Shown in pieces: positions 1-5,274 of a DNA stretch of 5,274 nt. Positions within the stretch are counted from its first letter, which is position 1, and each line of letters starts with the position of its first letter. Under the pieces are notes generated by a model. The model searched no databases. It was not told where the DNA came from and was given only the letters and a program-made list of their open reading frames with translations. The translations under genes and the position numbers were made by a program. Source of the DNA: Deltaproteobacteria bacterium (GTDB lineage: Bacteria; Desulfobacterota; DSM-4660; Desulfatiglandales; B25-G16); assembly GCA_020348625.1 (NCBI GenBank), contig CP070752.1, positions 974,804 through 980,077 on the forward strand, given 5' to 3'.

Positions 1-504
1 GGAGGTTCCGCCGGCGATGCCGCCTCAGAGCTGGGAATCCTGTCTCAGGGAGACGCGATGTCCATGCCCCATTATGAGGAAGCAAGGACAGAAGCCGATG
101 ACAAGCAATACCCCTTGCTCCTCTTTCCCATGGAACTAATAAACCTGGCGAGCGGGTGGATCGGAAATCCGCCGTTTCTGAACAAGACACTCTTGGACCA
201 TCAACTTGAAAAGGATGCTCTGTTTGTGGAGCTTAATCCGAAGACGGCATCGCAGTATGGCTTGGCGGAGGGATCACGGGCTGTCTTACGATCTCCTAAA
301 GGAGAGCTCACAATAAGAATCCATCTCTTTGACGGAGCCATGCCCGGGGTTGTCTTTATTCCCCTTGGTCTCGGGCATACTGCCTATGATAGGTATCTGA
401 GGGGAAAAGGCGTTAATCCCTTCGACATAATCGATCCAACCGAGGATCCGCTGAGCGGACAACCTGTCTGGTGGAATACGAGGGTTGCGGTGAGCAGGGT
501 GTAG
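1..504 (+). CDS. qrcB: Molybdopterin-oxidoreductase-like subunit, C-terminal part (QrcB-like, 5' partial)
   Basis: The reading frame is open from the first base of the window to a TAG at 502-504, so this is the last 167 residues of a longer protein; the ATG codons at 58 and 64 are internal, not starts. From about residue 35 it reads as the C-terminal molybdopterin-dinucleotide-binding beta-barrel domain of the DMSO-reductase superfamily: YPLLLFP, then LFVELNPKTASQYGL, a short glycine-containing strand, and a late GLGHTAYDRYLRGKGVNP block followed by DPLSG. That late block and the DPLSG end are typical of the periplasmic B subunits of Qrc and alternative complex III. In Qrc, QrcB is part of the periplasmic electron relay and is thought not to carry a molybdenum cofactor (family knowledge). 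A separate Fe-S gene follows 26 bases later, which favours Qrc over alternative complex III, where the two domains are usually fused. The catalytic half, any Tat signal and any Fe-S site are outside the window, so the exact subtype is inferred. Confidence 0.8.
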   Translation, partial: GGSAGDAASELGILSQGDAMSMPHYEEARTEADDKQYPLLLFPMELINLASGWIGNPPFLNKTLLDHQLEKDALFVELNPKTASQYGLAEGSRAVLRSPKGELTIRIHLFDGAMPGVVFIPLGLGHTAYDRYLRGKGVNPFDIIDPTEDPLSGQPVWWNTRVAVSRV

Positions 505-530
505 CTGGTTGTTACTGAAAAGGATAGGCC

Positions 531-1298
531 ATGAAAAAGAGAGACAACGACAATAGCCCGCGATACGGAATGGTCATTGATTTGGACAAATGTACCGGTT
601 GTGGTGCGTGCATTGTTGCTTGCGCCTCTGAAAACAATGTTTCCGTCTTGTATGACGAATCGGACAAGACCAGGAATATTAACTGGCTCAAGATTTATGT
701 GCTCAACAACGGTAAACAGTTTCCCCAGACCGAGGTTGTGTACCTGCCCAGGCCCTGCATGCAATGCGGTAATCCCCCCTGTGTGCCCGTTTGCCCGACA
801 ACAGCGACAACACATGATTTGCGCGAGGGTATCGTCAGCCAGGTCTATACACGTTGTATCGGGTGCCGGTACTGTATGGCCGCGTGCCCCTATCACGCAC
901 GCGTTTTCAATTGGTTTGATCCCTCGTTCCCCGAGGGCATGGACCGATATCTCTCTCCAGAGGTCTCCCCGAGGATGAGAGGTGTCGTGGAGAAATGCAC
1001 CTTTTGTCACCATAGGCTCATGAGGGCCAGATCGAAAGCCTACTATGAGGGCAGGAGAGACCTTAAAGAGGATGAGTATATCCCCGCTTGTGCAGAGGCC
1101 TGCCCCACCGGGGCTATCACCTTTGGTGACCTCAGGAACCCCCGGCATCGCGTTGCCGAGCTTGTTAAGAATCCGCGGGCATTCAGGTTGTTGGAGAGGC
1201 TGGGAACCGAGCCAAGGGTATATTATCTGAGCAGCAAGGAATGGGTGAGGCGCATGGCCGACAATTATTTGCAAGGGGAATTCGAGGGAAGAGGGTAA
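531..1298 (+). CDS. qrcC: Four-cluster [4Fe-4S] ferredoxin subunit (QrcC-like, NrfC/PsrB/DmsB family)
   Basis: A 255-residue protein with exactly 16 cysteines in the four-motif pattern of the NrfC/PsrB/DmsB electron-transfer family: C21-C24-C27-C31, C76-C79-C84-C88, C109-C112-C115-C119, and the split set C156-C159 with C187-C191. Each set has four cysteines, so four cubane clusters are possible. The N-terminus (RYGMVIDLDKCTGCGAC) has no signal peptide. In this family the protein is carried across the membrane folded with its Tat-targeted partner, here the QrcB-like subunit, and it sits on the periplasmic side passing electrons to the membrane subunit. The ATG at 531 is preceded by AAAAGGA with six bases between AGGA and the start. 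The gene lies 26 bases after the upstream stop and 16 bases before the next start, in line with one operon. The family is certain; the assignment to Qrc rather than another NrfD-type complex rests on the neighbours. Confidence 0.88.
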   Translation: MKKRDNDNSPRYGMVIDLDKCTGCGACIVACASENNVSVLYDESDKTRNINWLKIYVLNNGKQFPQTEVVYLPRPCMQCGNPPCVPVCPTTATTHDLREGIVSQVYTRCIGCRYCMAACPYHARVFNWFDPSFPEGMDRYLSPEVSPRMRGVVEKCTFCHHRLMRARSKAYYEGRRDLKEDEYIPACAEACPTGAITFGDLRNPRHRVAELVKNPRAFRLLERLGTEPRVYYLSSKEWVRRMADNYLQGEFEGRG

Positions 1299-1314
1299 GG
1301 AGCTGGAGGGAAAA

Positions 1315-2613
1315 ATGGATGAAGCCTTGATCCCCAATGGCGTTCAGCGATCCTCTTTGAGGACATTTGTGCCGTGGACGATGGTATGGCTGGCCCTGAT
1401 TGTCTGGGGCCTGGTGTCGGCCTTTTTGTGTTTTTATAAGGGCCTGAACCAGACGAACATGAATCACTATTTTGCCTTTGGCCTGTGGATCGTCTTCGAT
1501 CTCTCCGTGATCGCCCTGGGTGCAGGCGCTTTCTTTACCGGGTTCCTCACCCATATCATCGGAAACGTATTCATCTATCCCTTTGTGAAGGACCTGAGGG
1601 CCGTTGTGAATGCCGCTGTGGTCATAGGGTTCATCTGTTATTCCGCTGCCATTGCGATGCTCGGAGTAGATATTGGTCAACCCATCCGTGCCTGGTTCAT
1701 CTTTTGGCATGCAAATGTCCACTCCATGCTCACCGAGGTCACCTTTTGTATTACTGCATATGTGGGCGTACTCACCATTGAGTATCTGCCCCTGATTCTC
1801 TCGAACAAAAAGCTCAATCAAGTTCCGGAGTTCAAGCTCTTCGGCAATAACCTGCACCACATGGTGGCGCTTTTTGCTGCAGTGGGAGCCTTTCTTTCTT
1901 TCTTTCATCAAGGCTCTCTGGGAGGGTTGTTCGGGGTCCTGTTCGGTCGCCCGTTTGCCTTCAGGGAGGGTTTTTTCATTTGGCCCTGGACCTTCTTTCT
2001 GTTTATCCTCTCCTCTATTGCTGCAGGCCCTTGCTTTACCTTGCTCTGTGTCTGGATTGCGCAAAAGGCTACCGGAAAAGCCTTGGTAAAACAGAGCGTT
2101 TTCGCCTTGTTGGCCAAGATCTCGGGCTGGCTTCTTGTAAGCTATGTTATACTCAAAATCGCCGATACGGTGAGCTGGGCATACGGAGTAGTGCCCCGGG
2201 CCGGATTGTCCTTTATGGATTTCTATGCCGGATCCTATGGGCTATGGCTTTTGATTGCCGAGATTGGCGTTTTCGGTGTTATCCCGGCCATTATTCTAGT
2301 AACTCCACAATTGAGGAAAAAAGAGAACCTCCTCATTATCGGTGCCGTGATGAATGTCATCGGTATCGTGTTCAACAGGTTCGTGTTTTCGATTCAGACC
2401 CTAGCCGTACCGGTTATGCCTTTTGACACGTTTATGAGCTATGTGCCAACATGGCAAGAATGGGGAATCGGATTCGGGACGATCGGTTACGGGATTTTGA
2501 TATTCTCACTTTCCTATCGATACCTTCCCGTCTTTCCCCAGGAGGCAGAGTTGAATCCGGTAACCGTCTTAGGGAAGGTTGCTGAGGACTTTGGGGTGGT
2601 CAAGAGAGGCTAA
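1315..2613 (+). CDS. qrcD: NrfD/PsrC-type integral membrane quinone-interacting subunit (QrcD-like)
   Basis: A 432-residue, strongly hydrophobic protein with about ten membrane segments judged by eye, near residues 20-42, 54-83, 96-118, 140-162, 182-200, 222-248, 266-290, 306-330, 338-358 and 384-404. This matches the NrfD/PsrC family, which exchanges electrons with menaquinone at the periplasmic face. Conserved-looking polar residues inside segments include WHANVHSMLTE (131-141), an IEYLP stretch (155-159) and FFHQGSLGGL (196-205); the HQ(G/S)SLGG type of motif is familiar from Qrc, Hmc and alternative complex III membrane subunits. In Qrc this subunit completes menaquinone reduction by electrons from the periplasmic cytochrome pool, and the complex has been described as energy-conserving. 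The ATG at 1315 has a strong ribosome site (GGAGGG at 1305-1310, four-base spacing). It is followed after one base by a small membrane-protein gene. The specific Qrc label depends on the B-C-D order. Confidence 0.88.
   Translation: MDEALIPNGVQRSSLRTFVPWTMVWLALIVWGLVSAFLCFYKGLNQTNMNHYFAFGLWIVFDLSVIALGAGAFFTGFLTHIIGNVFIYPFVKDLRAVVNAAVVIGFICYSAAIAMLGVDIGQPIRAWFIFWHANVHSMLTEVTFCITAYVGVLTIEYLPLILSNKKLNQVPEFKLFGNNLHHMVALFAAVGAFLSFFHQGSLGGLFGVLFGRPFAFREGFFIWPWTFFLFILSSIAAGPCFTLLCVWIAQKATGKALVKQSVFALLAKISGWLLVSYVILKIADTVSWAYGVVPRAGLSFMDFYAGSYGLWLLIAEIGVFGVIPAIILVTPQLRKKENLLIIGAVMNVIGIVFNRFVFSIQTLAVPVMPFDTFMSYVPTWQEWGIGFGTIGYGILIFSLSYRYLPVFPQEAELNPVTVLGKVAEDFGVVKRG
2604..2609 (+). promoter_or_regulatory. 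Ribosome binding site of the 62-residue membrane protein
   Basis: GAGAGG lies inside the last codons of the qrcD-like gene, five bases before the ATG at 2615. It decides in favour of this ATG over an upstream ATG at 2579, which would add 12 polar residues (starting MLRTLGWSREAN) from a region already coding for QrcD in another frame. The arrangement points to translational coupling with qrcD. Confidence 0.65.
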
Positions 2614-2614
2614 T

Positions 2615-2803
2615 ATGTTTCCTTTTGTTTTTGAATGGGGGTGGGATGCGGGAAGAATCGTCTTTATGGGACTTCTCTATATGGTGCTCGGCGCTATGGG
2701 TCTCGGCCTGCTTTACGCGTTTGTCATGACATGGCTCAAGCTCACGGGCCGGGAGAAGCTGCATGAGCGCTTATTGCTGCGATTCCCGTTCACCCTCTGG
2801 TAA
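2615..2803 (+). CDS. Small single-span membrane protein coupled to qrcD (unnamed)
   Basis: A 62-residue protein that I do not recognise as a named family. It begins MFPFVFEWGWDAG, an aromatic-rich segment, followed by one clear hydrophobic helix at about residues 15-40 (RIVFMGLLYMVLG onward, glycine-rich in the middle) and a charged tail with KLTGREKLHER. There are no cysteines and no CxxCH, so it binds no haem c or Fe-S cluster. Positive charges after the helix suggest the N-terminus is outside and the C-terminus in the cytoplasm (positive-inside rule, inference). It starts one base after the qrcD stop with a good GAGAGG site, so it is very probably co-translated with the complex. It may be an accessory or structural subunit of the membrane part, or an assembly factor. 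The four described Qrc subunits (A-D) do not include such a protein as far as I recall. The coding call is supported by the tight coupling and by the coherent membrane-protein composition. Confidence 0.72.
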   Translation: MFPFVFEWGWDAGRIVFMGLLYMVLGAMGLGLLYAFVMTWLKLTGREKLHERLLLRFPFTLW

Positions 2804-2835
2804 CATGTAGTATAGCCGCACACACACTGGTATCT

Positions 2836-2872
2836 CGCCTTTTCCTCTGCCCAGTCGGCACAGGAAAAGGTG
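2836..2872. repeat. Interrupted hairpin (11 bp, one mismatch, 4 bp, 5-base loop)
   Basis: The outer stem pairs CCTTTTCCT at 2838-2846 with AGGAAAAGG at 2862-2870, extended by a G-T wobble and one C-G pair at the base. After a C-C mismatch, the inner stem TGCC (2848-2851) pairs with GGCA (2857-2860) in the same register, leaving a five-base loop. It starts about 33 bases after the stop of the operon's last gene, a sensible place for a transcript-end or stabilising structure, but no T-tract follows on either strand, so it is not a standard intrinsic terminator. Confidence 0.6.
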
Positions 2873-2930
2873 GATAGTCTTATGAGCATCGAGAAAATAC
2901 ATCCTTTTCCTTCAACCCCTCTATCCACCT
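2868..2930. repeat. 10-bp inverted repeat, 43-base spacer
   Basis: AGGTGGATAG at 2868-2877 is the exact reverse complement of CTATCCACCT at 2921-2930. The left arm overlaps the right arm of the 2836-2872 hairpin by three bases, and the spacer contains a second CCTTTTCCT (2903-2911), so pairing here would compete with or destabilise the other stem. Confidence 0.5.
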
Positions 2931-2958
2931 GCTCGCCTATTAACACGCAATAACATCT

Positions 2959-2985
2959 TTTAGCCGAGCAACATGCTCGGCTAAA
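2959..2985. repeat. 11-bp perfect palindrome between convergent genes
   Basis: TTTAGCCGAGC (2959-2969) and GCTCGGCTAAA (2975-2985) are perfect reverse complements around a five-base centre; an extra A-T pair can shrink the loop to three bases. It lies 21 bases beyond the nadB stop and is the best candidate for the nadB transcript end, possibly acting in both directions. The polarity is unusual: the T-rich side is at the left and the A-rich side at the right, so neither transcript gets a U-tract after the stem. It may still block 3' degradation or work with another termination mechanism. Confidence 0.6.
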
Positions 2986-3006
2986 GAAGTCTATGCTGGC
3001 CTGTGA

Positions 3007-4638
3007 TTAATTAAAAGAATTGGGGGAATACTGTATTACTGTATCGTGGAGCCAGTTTTTGTCATCCCTGTCAGGGTAATCGAGGTTGTAGTGAAGGCCC
3101 CTGCTTTCCTTTCGCATGCTCGCCGAGGTGATGATTAGCTCGGCCACGGTAGCGATATCCCTCAGCTCCAACAATTCCGTTGTGATGATAAAATCCCAGT
3201 AATATTCCCTGATCTCCTGCTGAATAACCGCTATCCTCCTCATTGCCCTGGTCAGCCTCTTGTTCGTCCTCACAATGCCCACGTAGTTCCACATGAGCCT
3301 TCGCACCTCATCCCAGTTGTGGGAAACGACCACGGATTCATCGCTATTGGTTGCAGAGCCCGAGTCCCATAAGGGAACGGGCGGGTACGTAAGATCACCC
3401 TTATCGGAGGTCAACTTCGCGCTGTCCTCAAAGGCCAATGTGGCGAACACAAGGGCCTCTATGAGGGAGTTACTGGCCAGCCTGTTCGCCCCGTGGAGGC
3501 CGGTACAGGCAACCTCTCCTAAGGCATAGAGGTTGTGTATATTCGTCTTGCCGCGTGCATCGGTCATGATGCCTCCACACATGTAATGGGCAGCCGGAAC
3601 AACCGGTATGGGCTCTTGTGTGATATCTATGTTCAGCTCCAGGCACCTCTTGTAGATATGAGGAAACCGGGTTTTAATGAAATCTCCATCGCGGTGGCTA
3701 ATATCGAGATACACGCACTCATCACCGCTCCTCTTGAGTTCGGCGTCTATGGATCGTGCCACGATATCCCTGGTGGCCAAATCCTTCAGGGGATGGTAGC
3801 GTTCCATGAAGTGATCGCCCCTTTTATCGATGAGCCGGCCGCCCTCGCCCCTAACGGCCTCGCTGATCAGAAAATTCTTCTCCAGGGGATGGTAGAGGCA
3901 GGTGGGGTGAAATTGAACGAATTCCATGTTGGCGATCTTTGCGCCAGCCCTGTAGGCAATCGCCACACCATCGCCGGTGGCGATATCGGGATTGCTGGTG
4001 TAAAGATACACCTTGCCAGCTCCACCGGTTGCGAGCACGGTGAACCTAGCCAAGAAGGTCTTTACCTCCCCGGTGGCAATGTCCAGAACATAGGCGCCCC
4101 AGCATGTCTCCTCTGTTTCATTGGTGGAGATGCTCCTTTTTATGAATTTGGACGTGGTGATCAGGTCTATGGCCATATGGTTTTCATAGATCTCAATGTT
4201 CTTATTCACCTCCACATTATGGAGCAGGGCCCTTTCCACCTCCTGGCCGGTGAGGTCTTGTGTGTGGACGATCCTTCTCCGTGAGTGTCCCCCCTCCCGG
4301 GTGAGATCTAATCTATCGGTATGCGCTCTGTCATGGGAAAAACTGACTCCAAGAGAGACAAGCTCACGGATCATATCCGGCCCGCTTGTTACCACTATGT
4401 TCACGATGTCCTCGTGGCAGAGGCCCGCGCCAGCCTCTATGGTGTCCGCTATGTGGAGATCAAAGGAGTCTGTGGGATCGAGAACCGATGCGATGCCGCC
4501 CTGGGCGAAGTTGGTAGAGGCATCCATCTTTTCTTTTTTCGTTACCACGGTCACTGTGCCCACTGATGCGGCCTTGAGGGCAAAACTGAGGCCTGCGATA
4601 CCAGTACCGATGACGAGGAAGTCCGAAGTTATTCCCAT
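3007..4638 (-). CDS. nadB: L-aspartate oxidase NadB
   Basis: A complete 543-residue flavoprotein that oxidises L-aspartate to iminoaspartate, the first step of de novo NAD synthesis; NadA then makes quinolinate. It is cytoplasmic, and in anaerobes fumarate can serve as electron acceptor (family knowledge). The N-terminus has the FAD-binding glycine motif VIGTGIAG, followed by NFAQGGIASVLDP and HIADTIEAGAGLC, hallmarks of NadB. Further on are REGGHSRRRIVH, EFVQFHPT (His244), EAVRGEGG, LATRDIVAR (Arg290), AAHYMCGGI (His351) and HGANRLASNSLIEAL (Arg386); these four residues fall at the numbers I recall for the E. coli active site. The C-terminal helical domain ends with ESRGLHYNLDYP, which separates NadB from fumarate and succinate dehydrogenase flavoproteins. 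ATG at 4638 was chosen because GAGAGG lies four bases before it. The gene stands alone on its strand here; nadA and nadC are not in the window. It is convergent with the respiratory operon and divergent from the HAD gene. Confidence 0.95.
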   Translation of the reverse strand: MGITSDFLVIGTGIAGLSFALKAASVGTVTVVTKKEKMDASTNFAQGGIASVLDPTDSFDLHIADTIEAGAGLCHEDIVNIVVTSGPDMIRELVSLGVSFSHDRAHTDRLDLTREGGHSRRRIVHTQDLTGQEVERALLHNVEVNKNIEIYENHMAIDLITTSKFIKRSISTNETEETCWGAYVLDIATGEVKTFLARFTVLATGGAGKVYLYTSNPDIATGDGVAIAYRAGAKIANMEFVQFHPTCLYHPLEKNFLISEAVRGEGGRLIDKRGDHFMERYHPLKDLATRDIVARSIDAELKRSGDECVYLDISHRDGDFIKTRFPHIYKRCLELNIDITQEPIPVVPAAHYMCGGIMTDARGKTNIHNLYALGEVACTGLHGANRLASNSLIEALVFATLAFEDSAKLTSDKGDLTYPPVPLWDSGSATNSDESVVVSHNWDEVRRLMWNYVGIVRTNKRLTRAMRRIAVIQQEIREYYWDFIITTELLELRDIATVAELIITSASMRKESRGLHYNLDYPDRDDKNWLHDTVIQYSPNSFN

Positions 4639-4642
4639 GTAG

Positions 4643-4648
4643 CCTCTC
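4643..4648 (-). promoter_or_regulatory. Ribosome binding site of nadB
   Basis: On the minus strand GAGAGG sits four bases before the ATG at 4638. A TTG four codons upstream (4650) is also in frame, but it overlaps this site and has no good site of its own, so the ATG is preferred and the protein begins MGITSDFLVIG. Confidence 0.65.
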
Positions 4649-4650
4649 AA

Positions 4651-4805
4651 CTATTCCCACGATGGCCCGCATGCAGCGTAGCCTCCGTGGCGACGCTTTC
4701 ATTAGGTTTTGGGGATTCGTGTGTCGGGCCTAAGCTTACACAAAATACGCGCTTTTGCAAGTAATCATTGAATATTGGCCTGAGTCGAGGTACATTGCAG
4801 GCACC
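4651..4805. other. Divergent intergenic region (nadB / HAD gene)
   Basis: About 155 bases between two divergent starts, which must hold the nadB promoter and probably that of the HAD gene. I see no convincing sigma-70 promoter. The best candidate for the HAD gene is TTGAAT (4768-4773) and TACATT (4791-4796) with 17 bases between, but it would start transcription almost at the ATG. On the nadB side TTGCAA (4755-4760, palindromic) has only a poor -10 partner. No operator or riboswitch is recognised. Confidence 0.35.
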
Positions 4806-5274
4806 ATGAGCATTTCGGCAGTTATATTCGATTGTGATGGCGTGATGTTTGACTCCCGTCAGGCCAATACCAACTTCTACAACCATATCTTGGCACATTT
4901 CGACCTCCCGCCCATGAAGGGGGAGGATGTCGAATTCGTGCACATGCACACTGCCGAGGAATCGGTAAACCATATCTTCAGAGGGAGTCCTTACACGGCT
5001 CAAGCACAGCGATACCGGTTAACCAAATTGGATTACACTCCTTTTATCAGGGACATGGTTATGGAGCCGGGCCTGGTGGTGCTTCTCGAACAGCTCAAAT
5101 CGAACTATGGGCTCGCGGTAGCAACGAACTGAAGCATCACGATCTGCAAGGTCTTGGAATGGCACGGCCTCACAGGGTACTTTGATATCGTGGTGTCTTC
5201 GCTGGATGTGGCGAACCCCAAGCCCCATCCCGATCCTATCTTGAAGATCCTTGAATTCTTCGGGATTGGGCCCC
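4806..5274 (+). pseudogene. HAD-superfamily hydrolase, interrupted by in-frame TGA and cut by the right edge
   Basis: The protein begins MSISAVIFDCDGVMFDS, the DxD motif I of HAD phosphatases with nucleophile Asp9 and acid/base Asp11, followed by a helical cap region (about residues 15-80) as in phosphoglycolate-phosphatase and beta-phosphoglucomutase-like enzymes. Motif II is the Thr in LAVATN (Thr107). Codon 109 is TGA (5130-5132). The same frame then stays open to the window end and keeps clear family features: GYFDIVVSSLDV and the motif III lysine in NPKPHPDP (Lys139). Motif IV would lie beyond the edge. In relatives the residue after ATN is often Arg, so a single C-to-T change of CGA would explain the stop. 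It is therefore a recent nonsense pseudogene, a sequencing error, or less likely a recoded codon. The ATG at 4806 is chosen over 4755 because the protein then begins directly before motif I; its ribosome site (GCAGG) is weak. The substrate cannot be told. Confidence 0.75.

Larger units (their letters stand above)
2804..3006. other. Intergenic region between convergent operon and nadB, rich in inverted repeats
   Basis: About 200 bases separate the end of the small membrane-protein gene from the end of nadB. No convincing gene is seen. The stretch holds a long interrupted hairpin, a second copy of one of its arms, a separate 10-bp inverted repeat and an 11-bp palindrome, listed individually. 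No run of four or more T residues follows any of these stems on the strand that would be transcribed, so the site where each transcript ends is not obvious. Confidence 0.6.

Noticed and set aside
384..1337. Long open frame of 317 codons on the minus strand opposite the qrcC-like gene
   Set aside because: It is antisense to a gene with all 16 cluster cysteines in place, shows no recognisable domain, and reads as a by-product of codon bias.
1183..2064. 293-codon minus-strand open frame opposite the start of the qrcD-like gene
   Set aside because: The composition is low in hydrophobics and rich in charged, Gly and Pro residues, as expected opposite membrane-helix codons, and no family is recognisable.
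2713..2946. Minus-strand frame of 77 codons with a rubredoxin-like YQCVCGYTTC stretch in the intergenic region
   Set aside because: The cysteine spacing (CxCxxxxC) does not fit rubredoxin or a standard zinc ribbon, the frame runs into the 62-residue gene on the other strand, and it spans the inverted repeats.
3535..4284. 249-codon plus-strand open frame inside nadB
   Set aside because: It is fully antisense to the conserved NadB core; no ribosome site or domain supports it.
4648..4650. TTG start four codons upstream for nadB
   Set aside because: It overlaps the GAGAGG ribosome site that serves the ATG at 4638 and adds residues before the FAD motif that are not expected in the family.
4768..4796. 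Sigma-70 promoter TTGAAT-17-TACATT for the HAD gene
   Set aside because: Two weak matches only, and transcription would begin within a few bases of the ATG, leaving no room for the ribosome site.
5130..5180. Selenocysteine reading of the TGA in the HAD gene
   Set aside because: No convincing SECIS-like stem-loop is seen just downstream (only 3-4 bp pairings), and the position is normally a non-catalytic Arg or similar residue. It is kept only as a check in the findings.

Overview
The window looks like chromosomal DNA of an anaerobic, probably sulfate-reducing or syntrophic bacterium of the former Deltaproteobacteria (Desulfobacterota). The main reason is the left half, which carries the ends of a membrane redox complex in the order molybdopterin-oxidoreductase-like subunit (C-terminal part only), four-cluster ferredoxin subunit, NrfD-type membrane subunit. 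This is the order and type of subunits in the Qrc menaquinone reductase (qrcBCD) of sulfate reducers. The assignment to that lineage is inferred from gene content; no ribosomal RNA or other lineage marker is present.

Layout: 1-504 (+) is the 3' end of a qrcB-like gene, open from the left edge. 531-1298 (+) is a qrcC-like gene with 16 cysteines for four Fe-S clusters. 1315-2613 (+) is a qrcD-like gene with about ten membrane segments. One base later, 2615-2803 (+) encodes a 62-residue single-span membrane protein that I cannot name. All four genes are tightly packed and are probably one operon. 2804-3006 is non-coding and rich in inverted repeats: a long hairpin at 2836-2872 whose arm has a second possible partner downstream, and an 11-bp palindrome at 2959-2985. 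3007-4638 (-) is a complete nadB (L-aspartate oxidase), convergent with the respiratory operon. 4806-5274 (+) is a HAD-superfamily hydrolase gene, divergent from nadB, cut by the right edge and interrupted by an in-frame TGA at 5130-5132 with clear homology continuing in the same frame.

How they work together: in the known Qrc system, electrons from periplasmic hydrogenases and formate dehydrogenases pass through cytochrome c3 to a multiheme cytochrome (QrcA), then through the QrcB/QrcC Fe-S chain to menaquinone at QrcD. QrcA and most of QrcB would lie left of this window. nadB starts NAD synthesis from aspartate and is functionally separate. The HAD gene has no evident link to either.

Nothing in the window clearly forms a new defence or mobile system. 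The observations most worth checking are the small membrane protein coupled to qrcD, the readable-through stop in the HAD gene, and the alternative base-pairing arrangement between the operon and nadB.
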